Shown here: positions 7,696-14,760 of the stretch, in pieces
How the letters are laid out: each line of letters begins with the position of its first letter
Position numbering within the stretch: the first letter of the stretch is position 1
Assembly (NCBI RefSeq): GCF_021462265.1
Contig: NZ_JAJONF010000019.1
Span: 1 to 64,000, forward strand
DNA length: 64,000 bases
Source of the DNA: Streptomyces shenzhenensis
GTDB taxonomy: Bacteria > Actinomycetota > Actinomycetes > Streptomycetales > Streptomycetaceae
Direction: 5' to 3'
Notes under the pieces: model-generated
Told to the model about the DNA's origin: nothing
Databases searched by the model: none
Seen by the model: only the letters and a program-made list of their open reading frames with translations
Position numbers and translations under genes: made by a program

Positions 7696-8833
7696 CGGGG
7701 ACCTCCATCTCGATCGTGGTGCCCTTGCCGGGCGCCGATTCCACGGTCAGCGTGCCGCCGACGCCGCTCGCCCGGTCCCGCATGGAGACCAGGCCGAGGT
7801 GGCGTCCGGCTCGCCGGGTGAGGTGCGGGTCGAAGCCACGGCCGTCGTCGGTGACCCGCAGGACGGCTCCGCCGCCGCGCCGGTTCACGGTGACGTCGAC
7901 GTGGTCGGCCCCGGAGTGCCGCAGGGCGTTGTGCAGGGCTTCCTGGGCGACCCTGAGCAGGGCCTCCTCCTGGGCGGCGGGCAGGGCCCGGAAGCCACTG
8001 GCGGCGAAGGTCACGCGCGCGTTGTGGGCGCGGTCGAGGACCTGGACCTGGGTGCGCAGGGTGGCCAGCAGGCCGTCCTCGTCGAGGGCGGCGGGGCGCA
8101 GCTCGACCACGGCGGCGCGCAGCTCGTCGGCGGCCTCGGCGGCCAGCGCGGCCACCTGCTGCAGCTCGCCCTTGGCGCGGGCGGGATCGCGGTCGACCAG
8201 GGCGGCGGCGGCCTGGGCGGTCAGACGCAGGGAGAACAGCTTCTGGCTGACCGCGTCGTGCAGCTCGTGGGCGAGCCGGGAGCGCTCCTCGGCGATGGTC
8301 AGCTCGCGGCTGCGCTCGTAGAGGCGGGCATTGGTGAGGGCGATGGCCGCGTGCTGGGCGAGGATGGCGAGCAGTTCCTCGTCGTCGGCCGTGAAGCCGC
8401 AGCCCCCCTCCGGCTTCTGACAGTTCTTGTTGGCGAGGAACAGCGCGCCGATCACCTCGTCGCCGTCCCGGACCGGCAGGCCCAGGAAGTCGGACATCTC
8501 GGGGTGGGCCGAGGGCCAGCCCTCGAAGCGGGGGTCCGTGCGGACGTCTGCGAGGCGCTCGGCCTTCGCTTCGCGCAGCATCGCCGCGAGGATGCCGTGC
8601 TGGCGCGGGAGCGGGCCGATGGCCTTCCACTGGGCGTCGGTGACGCCGTCGACGACGAACTGGGCGAAGCCGCCGTGGTCGTCGGGGACCCCGAGCGCGG
8701 CGTACTGCGCGTCGAGCAGCTCGCGCGCGGAGGCGACGATCGTCTTGAGGACGTCGCGCACCTCCAGATGCCGGCTCATGGCCAGCAGCGCGGAGCTCAC
8801 CGCCGCCAGACCGGACCGGGGACCTTGACTCAT
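7688..8833 (-). CDS. GAF-domain sensor histidine kinase (HisKA_3 type)
   Basis: 381-aa cytoplasmic kinase without membrane helices. An N-terminal GAF domain (about residues 20-165) contains GFTADDEELLAILAQHAAIALTNARLYE near its end. The HisKA_3 dimerisation region follows, with phosphoacceptor His in ERSRLAHELHDAVSQKLFSL (about 190). The HATPase domain (280-380) shows N-box ALHNALRHSGA and DDGRGFDP. It overlaps the downstream response-regulator gene by 8 nt, giving translational coupling. Absence of membrane segments suggests an intracellular signal bound by the GAF domain. Confidence 0.93.
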   Translation of the reverse strand: MSQGPRSGLAAVSSALLAMSRHLEVRDVLKTIVASARELLDAQYAALGVPDDHGGFAQFVVDGVTDAQWKAIGPLPRQHGILAAMLREAKAERLADVRTDPRFEGWPSAHPEMSDFLGLPVRDGDEVIGALFLANKNCQKPEGGCGFTADDEELLAILAQHAAIALTNARLYERSRELTIAEERSRLAHELHDAVSQKLFSLRLTAQAAAALVDRDPARAKGELQQVAALAAEAADELRAAVVELRPAALDEDGLLATLRTQVQVLDRAHNARVTFAASGFRALPAAQEEALLRVAQEALHNALRHSGADHVDVTVNRRGGGAVLRVTDDGRGFDPHLTRRAGRHLGLVSMRDRASGVGGTLTVESAPGKGTTIEMEVPGG

Positions 8834-9058
8834 GTCCTCACGGTACCGGCGGGGTGTGACACCGCGGATCGGGCCGGCGGCGCAGGACCCGGACCGGTGG
8901 CCGTAGGTCCGGGGACCTAGGACGCGAGGCCCGGCCCGGCGGCTTAGTCCGAAGGGCCCCGCCAGGTTGCGGCCCGCGTCCGAGGCGGCCGGAGCGGTCG
9001 CGTTCCTACGTTGGGATCACCGCCGACGCGGGCGGACGGAGCCGAGGGGACGGTTGTC

Positions 9059-9754
9059 ATGCCGGTAGGGATCATCACGGGGGCCTCGAAGGGGCTGGGG
9101 CGGGCGCTGGCCGAGGCGCTGGCGGCGCGCGGCTGGGATCTGGTGCTGGACGCCAGGGGCGCCGGGGAACTGAAGGAGGCGGCAGAGGCCGTCGCGGGGC
9201 ACGGGACACGGGTGGTGGCGCTGCCCGGCGATGTGACCGACAGCGGGCACCGGGCCGCTCTGGTGGCCGCCGCGCGGGAGCTGGGCGGGACGGACCTGCT
9301 GGTGAGCAACGCCAGCGCGCTGGGCGCCGAGCCGCTGGTGCGCCTGGGCGAGCTGCCGCTGGCGGGGCTGCGCCGGGCGCTGGAGGTGAACGTGGTGGCC
9401 GCGCTGGGTCTGGTCCAGGAGGCGCTGCCGCTGCTGCGGGAGTCGGCGGCGGGTGCGGTGGTGACGGTCAGTTCGGACGCGGGCGCCGAGGCGTACGAGA
9501 CCTGGGGCGGTTACGGCGCCTCGAAGGCGGCCCTGGACCAGCTGGCGGCCGTGCTCGGCGTGGAGGAGCCGGGGCTGCGGGTGTGGGCGGTGGATCCCGG
9601 GGACATGGCGACCGACCTGTACGCGGCGGCTGTACCGGACGACGACGATCCGCGGCCGGCCCCGGTGACTGTCGTACCGGCGTTCCTGCGGTTGCTCGAC
9701 GAGCGGCCGGCGAGCGGGCGGTACGGGGCGCCGGCTCTGGTGGAGGGGCGATGA
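9059..9754 (+). CDS. Short-chain dehydrogenase/reductase coupled to a QueA-like gene
   Basis: 231-aa classical SDR. Cofactor motif GIITGASKGLGRALAEAL at the N-terminus, structural VSNAS (in place of NNAG), catalytic Ser in VTVSSDAG and YGASKAALDQ as the YxxxK pair. No signal peptide. Start ATG 9059. The stop overlaps the ATG of the next gene (ATGA at 9751-9754), so the two proteins are probably made together. The substrate cannot be read from sequence. Confidence 0.88.
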   Translation: MPVGIITGASKGLGRALAEALAARGWDLVLDARGAGELKEAAEAVAGHGTRVVALPGDVTDSGHRAALVAAARELGGTDLLVSNASALGAEPLVRLGELPLAGLRRALEVNVVAALGLVQEALPLLRESAAGAVVTVSSDAGAEAYETWGGYGASKAALDQLAAVLGVEEPGLRVWAVDPGDMATDLYAAAVPDDDDPRPAPVTVVPAFLRLLDERPASGRYGAPALVEGR

Positions 9755-10881
9755 CGACGGTGCTGCGGGTGCCGGAGGAGCTGTCCGCGCGGGTGCCGGC
9801 CGAGCAGCGTGGCCCAGGGCTGGAGCGGGACGCCGTACGGCTCCTGGTGTCGCGCGGGACGGCGGTGTCGCATCACGCCTTCGCCGAGCTGCCGTGCCTG
9901 CTGCGGGCCGGCGACCTGCTGGTGGTGAACACCTCGGCGACGCTGGCGGCGGCCGTGGACGGGCGGGTCGGGTACGCGCGCGTGGTGGTGCACTTCTCCA
10001 CGCGCGGGGACGACGGGCGGTGGGCGGTCGAGCTGCGGGAGCCGGACGGGAACGGCACGACACGCGCGCGTGCGGGCACCCGCGCGGAAACCGCGGTGCG
10101 GCTGCCCGGGGGCGGGCGGCTGGTCCTGGAGGAGCCGCTGAGCGAGCGGGGCGAGCGGCTGTGGTGGGCGCGGGCCTCGGTGGACGTACGCGGGGTGCTG
10201 AAGGAGCACGGGCGGCCGATCCGTTACTCCTATACGGAGCGGAACCAGCCGTTGTCCGTCTATCAGACGGTGTTCGCGCTGCCGTCGGCGGACGGGGCGG
10301 GGAGCGCGGAGATGCCGAGTGCGGCGCGGCCCTTCACCACGCGGCTGGTGGCGGAGCTGGTGCGCCGCGGGGTGCAGTTCGCGCCGGTCACGCTGCACAC
10401 CGGGGTGTCGTCGGCGGAGGTGCACGAGCCGCCGTACGCGGAACGTTTCGCCGTACCGGAGGCGTCCGCGCGGCTGATCAACAACGTGAGAGCCGGTCGG
10501 GAAAGGCACGCGGTGCCTCCTCGCGAGGGCGGTGGACGACAGGCGGGCGGGCGGGTGATCGCGGTGGGGACGACCGCGGTGCGGGCCGTGGAGTCGGCCG
10601 CGGGGGCCGACGGGGTGGTACGGGCGGCCGACGGGTGGACGGATCTCGTGGTGACACCCGAGCGCGGGGTACGGGTGGTGGACGGGCTGCTGACCGGACT
10701 GCACGAGCCGGAGGCCTCGCATCTGCTGATGCTGGAGGCGGTCGCGGGGCGGGCCGCGGTCGACCGCGGCTACGAGGAAGCGCTGCGCGGGCGCTACCTC
10801 TGGCACGAGTTCGGGGACGTCCACCTTGTCCTCCCGGGGGAAGGCCCTCACACAGAGCATTGCGACAGCAACTCCTGGTGA
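9751..10881 (+). CDS. QueA-like S-adenosylmethionine:tRNA ribosyltransferase-isomerase homologue, divergent
   Basis: 376-aa protein with the overall layout of QueA, which transfers and isomerises the ribosyl of SAM onto preQ1-tRNA in queuosine synthesis. Recognisable blocks: RAGDLLVVNTSATLAAAV (QueA: DLLVxNDTRV), RPIRYSYTERNQPLSVYQTVFALPSA, a degenerate RPFTTRLVAELVRRGVQFAPVTLHTG (QueA: PTAGLHFT...GTF), EVHEPPYAERFAVP and GTTAVRAVESAA (GTTSVRTLES). Several canonical residues are changed and no queuosine genes are nearby, so a different substrate is plausible. Translationally coupled to the SDR. GTG/ATG alternatives upstream are shadows; ATG 9751 is chosen. Confidence 0.8.
   Translation: MTTVLRVPEELSARVPAEQRGPGLERDAVRLLVSRGTAVSHHAFAELPCLLRAGDLLVVNTSATLAAAVDGRVGYARVVVHFSTRGDDGRWAVELREPDGNGTTRARAGTRAETAVRLPGGGRLVLEEPLSERGERLWWARASVDVRGVLKEHGRPIRYSYTERNQPLSVYQTVFALPSADGAGSAEMPSAARPFTTRLVAELVRRGVQFAPVTLHTGVSSAEVHEPPYAERFAVPEASARLINNVRAGRERHAVPPREGGGRQAGGRVIAVGTTAVRAVESAAGADGVVRAADGWTDLVVTPERGVRVVDGLLTGLHEPEASHLLMLEAVAGRAAVDRGYEEALRGRYLWHEFGDVHLVLPGEGPHTEHCDSNSW
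10061..10072. repeat. First of nine copies of the palindrome CACGCGCGCGTG
   Basis: Exact 12-bp palindrome. Further exact copies start at 20174, 23965, 25940, 41037, 43185, 43554, 46932 and 62679; the shorter form CACGCGCGTG also occurs at 20770, 35726, 38267 and 41802. All lie inside protein-coding genes, several as an Ala-Arg-Ala-Arg-Ala string. See the finding on this motif. Confidence 0.85.
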
Positions 10882-11181
10882 GATCCCTGTGCGGCCGATG
10901 TGAGGCCGCGCATAGGGCGCACATCACGTACGAACGGACATAGGAGAGAAAGAGTCCCGGCGCGAACGGGGCAGACGTTCCAGTCTGTCCCGTTTTGCCA
11001 CCACGGGCTCCACTATCCGGGGTAGTAAGTCACACCTTTGCCACGGCATTTTGCGACCGCTAAGAATGGCTGCCGTCGCTCAGCACCGCGGGTTCCCCTC
11101 GCGGTGTTCGTGCAGGAGGAGCCGGTCTCCCCCGCAGACAAGGAGCAACCTCCGCGCTATTTCGAAGAGGTCCTACTGCCC
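10882..11181 (+). promoter_or_regulatory. Long 5' leader of the secreted SLT-like gene
   Basis: About 300 nt without a convincing gene before the secreted-protein start. It holds a perfect 7-bp hairpin, CACCGCG with its complement, at 11084-11106 with a 9-nt loop GGTTCCCCT. Secreted cell-wall hydrolases of streptomycetes often carry c-di-AMP (ydaO) riboswitches, but the conserved ydaO blocks are not recognisable here, so I only call it a structured leader. Confidence 0.4.
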
Positions 11182-11910
11182 ATGCCCAAGCACGCCCACA
11201 GTCGCACGCTGACCAAGCACCACAAGATCGCGCTCGCCGGTGTCGCCGCGTTCGGCGCCGCCACCCTCGCCTTCTCGGCCGTGCCGAGCAGCGCCGAGAC
11301 GGTCGCGTCCGGTGCCCCCGAGACCGCCGCCAAGGTGGCCTACGGCACCGAGCAGATCAAGGACGTCAGCGGCACGGTCACGGATCAGCTGGCCCTGCAG
11401 AACGTCAAGCTCGAGGCCATCGCCGCCAAGAGGAAGGCGACCTCCGCCCACCAGCTGCACGCGGCGCACGTCAAGAAGGTCCACTCGGCCCACGTGAAGC
11501 ACGTCGCGGCCGCCAAGCGCACCGCCGGGCAGGCCGCGAGCCGGTCCGCGCAGCGCCCGCAGATCCAGCTGGTCGCAGCGCAGACCTACGCCAACAACCT
11601 CGACGGCTGGATCCGCCAGGCCCTCGACATCATGCACACCAAGGGCATCCCGGGCTCCTACAACGGCCTGCACCGCAACATCATGCGGGAGTCCTCCGGC
11701 AACCCGAACGCGATCAACAACTGGGACATCAACGCGATCAACGGCATCCCGTCCAAGGGGCTGCTCCAGGTCATCCCGCCGACCTTCGCCACGTACCACG
11801 TCTCCGGTACGTCCCAGAACATCTACGACCCGGTCGCCAACATCACCGCCGCCGCCAACTACGCAGCGCACCGTTACGGCTCGATCGACAACGTGAACAG
11901 CGCGTACTGA
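11182..11910 (+). CDS. Secreted transglycosylase-like (SLT-type) cell-wall protein
   Basis: 242-aa exported protein. Signal peptide at residues 1-37 (KHHKIALAGVAAFGAATLAFSAVPSSAE), a Lys/His/Ala-rich linker (about 75-130; HAAHVKKVHSAHVKHVAAAKR), and a C-terminal lysozyme-like domain with the catalytic-type Glu in NIMRESSGNPNAINNWDINA and the motif GIPSKGLLQVIPPTFATYH followed by YDPVANITAAANYA. This resembles soluble lytic transglycosylases that cleave peptidoglycan glycan strands. Start ATG 11182 is preceded by a GAAGAGG. A strong bidirectional terminator follows. Confidence 0.88.
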   Translation: MPKHAHSRTLTKHHKIALAGVAAFGAATLAFSAVPSSAETVASGAPETAAKVAYGTEQIKDVSGTVTDQLALQNVKLEAIAAKRKATSAHQLHAAHVKKVHSAHVKHVAAAKRTAGQAASRSAQRPQIQLVAAQTYANNLDGWIRQALDIMHTKGIPGSYNGLHRNIMRESSGNPNAINNWDINAINGIPSKGLLQVIPPTFATYHVSGTSQNIYDPVANITAAANYAAHRYGSIDNVNSAY

Positions 11911-11935
11911 GGCAGCGCGGGCCTCGGCACCGACA

Positions 11936-11978
11936 CGTCGAAGGGCGGAACCCCGTTGCGGGGTGCCGCCCTTCGACG
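11936..11978. terminator. Bidirectional terminator
   Basis: A 13-bp perfect stem (CGTCGAAGGGCGG with its complement) enclosing a second small stem (CCCC/GGGG) lies between convergent stop codons at 11910 and 11992. Confidence 0.85.
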
Positions 11979-11991
11979 TCGTACGGAAGGA

Positions 11992-14529
11992 CTACTTGCG
12001 CATGACCTCGGGTTCGTGGCGGCGCAGGAAGCGGGCGACGAAGAAGGCGCAGACCACACCGAGGACGATCAGGGCGATCATGTCCAGCGTCCAGGCGCCG
12101 GCGGTGTGCGCCCACAGCGGGTCGTCGGGCTTGCCCTTGCCGGGCGGGGCGATCCTGTTGAAGTCCAGGGTGGCGCCCGCGGCGGCGACGGCCCAGCGCG
12201 ACGGCATCAGGTACGAGAACTGGTTGACGCCGATCGTGCCGTTCAGGGCGAACAGGCAGCCGGTGAAGACGACCTGGATGATCGCGAACATGACCAGCAG
12301 CGGCATGGTCTTCTCGGAGGTCTTCACCAGCGCGGACATGACCAGGCCGAACATCATCGAGGTGAAGCCCAGCGCCATGACCGGCAGGCAGAGTTCCAGG
12401 AGCGTGAGGTGGCCGAAGACCACGCCCTCGGCCGGCATCGTCCGGCTGGCGAAGCCGATGACGCCGACCAGCAGGCCCTGCAGGACCGTGACGATGCCGA
12501 GCACGAAGACCTTGGACATCAGGTAGGCGGAGCGGGACAGGCCGGTCGCGCGCTCCCGCTCGTAGATGACCCGTTCCTTGATCAGTTCACGGACGGAGTT
12601 GGCGGCACCGGCGAAGCAGGCGCCGACCGCGAGGATCAGCAGGACCGTGGTGGCCGTGCCGTTCGGGACGGGCTGCTGGGTCGTCGGGTTGATCTCCGTG
12701 TTGACCAGCAGGTCCTTGCCCGAGTCGATCAGCAGGCTCACCGAGCCGAGGACCAGCGGCAGGATCACCGTCAGGGCCAGGAAGCCCTTGTCGGAGGCGA
12801 TCACCGACACGTAGCGGCGCACCAGGGTGGCGAACTGCGACATCCAGCCCTGCGGCTTGGGCGGCTTCATCGCCTGCATCGGAGGCATCGGTACGGACTG
12901 CGGCTCGATGGCGTCGATGTCCGCGGCGTACATCTGGTAGTGCTGCGAGCCCTTCCAGCGGCCGGCCCAGTCGTAGTCGCGGTAGTTCTCGAAGGCGGAG
13001 AAGACATCGGCCCAGGTGTCGTAGCCGAAGAAGTTCAGCGCCTCCTCCGGCGGCCCGAAGTAGGCCACCGCGCCGCCCGGCGCCATCACCAGGAGCTTGT
13101 CGCACAGCGCCAGCTCGGCCACCGAGTGGGTGACGACGAGGACCGTGCGGCCGTCGTCGGCGAGACCGCGCAGCAGCTGCATGACATCGCGGTCCATGCC
13201 CGGGTCGAGGCCCGAGGTGGGCTCGTCGAGGAAGATCAGCGACGGCTTGGTGAGCAGTTCCAGAGCCACCGAGACCCGCTTGCGCTGGCCGCCGGAGAGG
13301 GAGGTGACCTTCTTCTCCTTGTGGATGTCGAGCTTCAGCTCGCGCAGCACCTCGTCGATGCGGGCCTCGCGCTCCTGAGCCGTGGTGTCGGCGGGGAAGC
13401 GCAGCTTGGCCGCGTACTTGAGGGCCTTCTTGACGGTCAGCTCCTTGTGCAGGATGTCGTCCTGCGGAACCAGACCGATGCGCTGGCGCAGCTCGGCGAA
13501 CTGCTTGTACAGGTTGCGGTTGTCGTAGAGGACCTCGCCCTCGTTGGCGGGGCGGTAGCCGGTGAGCGCCTTGAGCAGGGTCGACTTGCCGGAACCCGAC
13601 GGTCCGATGACCGCGATCAGGGACTTCTCCGGGACGCCGAAGGAGACGTCCTTGAGGATCTGCTTGCCCCCGTCGACCGTGACGGTCAAGTGGCGTGCGG
13701 AGAAGGACACCTCACCGGTGTCGACGAACTCTTCGAGCCGGTCGCCGACGACCCGGAAGGTGGAGTGGCCGACGCCCACGATGTCGTTCGGGCCGAGCAG
13801 CGCGCTGCCGCCCTTGGCGATCGGCATACCGTTGACGTACGTGCCGTTGTGCGAGCCGAGGTCGCGGATCTCCATACGGCCGTCGGGCGTGGAGTGGAAC
13901 TCGGCGTGGTGGCGCGAGACCTGCAGGTCGGAGACGACCAGCTCGTTGTCCAGGGCACGGCCGATGCGCATCACGCGGCCGATGGAGAACTGGTGGAACG
14001 TGGTCGGGCTGCGGTCACCGTAGACCGGCGGCGCCCCCGCGTCGCCACCGGTGGCGGCCATGGCCGGGGCGCCCTGCTGGTGCGGGATCGCCGACGAGGC
14101 CTGCTGCCAGCCCTGTTGCGGAGCCGGCGGCTGCGCGGCCGACGGCTGCGGCGCGGGCGGCTGGGCCCAGCCCGCGCCGCCCGCGCCCTGCGCCGCGTAC
14201 GGCTGCGGCTGGGCGACGGCGGCCGCGGGGCCGGAGAGACCCAGGCGCGGTCCGTCGTTCGCGTTGCCGAGATGGACGGCCGAGCCCGGGCCGATCTCCG
14301 ACCGCTGGACCCGCCTGCTGTGCACGAAGGTGCCGTTGGTACTGCCGTGGTCCTCGATGGCCCAACTGCGGCCGTCGAAGCTGATCGTGGCGTGCCGCCA
14401 GGAGACCCTGGCGTCGTCGAACACGATGTCCCCCTGCGGATCGCGTCCGAGGGTGTATGACCTGGACGGATCGAGCGTCCAGGTGCGTCCGTCTGATTCC
14501 AGTACGAGTTCCGGCACTCCAAGCCCCAT
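11992..14529 (-). CDS. FHA-FHA-ABC transporter fusion (ATPase and permease in one chain)
   Basis: 845-aa protein with two phosphothreonine-binding FHA domains (about residues 15-85, GRDPQGDIVFDDARVSWRHA and GSTNGTFV; about 185-260, GRALDNELVVSDLQVSRHHAE and GSHNGTYVNG) separated by a Gln/Ala/Pro-rich linker, then an ABC ATPase (Walker A GPSGSGKSTLLKAL; signature LSGGQRKRVSVALELL; Walker B LIFLDEPTSGLDP), and a C-terminal ABC-2 membrane domain with about six helices. This ABCG-like order with FHA input suggests an exporter gated by Ser/Thr protein-kinase phosphorylation; the substrate is unknown. Start ATG 14529 is preceded by CGGGGGA. Confidence 0.93.
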   Translation of the reverse strand: MGLGVPELVLESDGRTWTLDPSRSYTLGRDPQGDIVFDDARVSWRHATISFDGRSWAIEDHGSTNGTFVHSRRVQRSEIGPGSAVHLGNANDGPRLGLSGPAAAVAQPQPYAAQGAGGAGWAQPPAPQPSAAQPPAPQQGWQQASSAIPHQQGAPAMAATGGDAGAPPVYGDRSPTTFHQFSIGRVMRIGRALDNELVVSDLQVSRHHAEFHSTPDGRMEIRDLGSHNGTYVNGMPIAKGGSALLGPNDIVGVGHSTFRVVGDRLEEFVDTGEVSFSARHLTVTVDGGKQILKDVSFGVPEKSLIAVIGPSGSGKSTLLKALTGYRPANEGEVLYDNRNLYKQFAELRQRIGLVPQDDILHKELTVKKALKYAAKLRFPADTTAQEREARIDEVLRELKLDIHKEKKVTSLSGGQRKRVSVALELLTKPSLIFLDEPTSGLDPGMDRDVMQLLRGLADDGRTVLVVTHSVAELALCDKLLVMAPGGAVAYFGPPEEALNFFGYDTWADVFSAFENYRDYDWAGRWKGSQHYQMYAADIDAIEPQSVPMPPMQAMKPPKPQGWMSQFATLVRRYVSVIASDKGFLALTVILPLVLGSVSLLIDSGKDLLVNTEINPTTQQPVPNGTATTVLLILAVGACFAGAANSVRELIKERVIYERERATGLSRSAYLMSKVFVLGIVTVLQGLLVGVIGFASRTMPAEGVVFGHLTLLELCLPVMALGFTSMMFGLVMSALVKTSEKTMPLLVMFAIIQVVFTGCLFALNGTIGVNQFSYLMPSRWAVAAAGATLDFNRIAPPGKGKPDDPLWAHTAGAWTLDMIALIVLGVVCAFFVARFLRRHEPEVMRK

Positions 14530-14760
14530 GAGTAGTCCCCCGAGTTGCCCCATCACAGGGAGTCTAGGGATGTCGAACATCGTCGGGAACTATTCCAGGC
14601 TCGGCCCTCTGACCGAAAGCCGGGCCTTGCGGAGTCCTCGCACGATCGCTTCGGCTCTTTCCGTTGACGGGGTTGAAACCGGGCCGGAGAGTGGTAATCC
14701 ACGCGAGGGGGACAAGCGCGGCGGAGTGGTCCGGGGCGGCTGCGGATCGGGGGGCCTGTC

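Noticed and set aside
10882..11181. c-di-AMP (ydaO) riboswitch before the secreted SLT-like gene
   Set aside because: The conserved GGGGGACCCA and GGGGUGAAUC-like blocks are not present as far as I can see.
11956..14460. 834-aa open frame opposite the FHA-ABC gene
   Set aside because: It is antisense to a clear FHA-ABC protein and has Arg/Asp/His-rich shadow composition.
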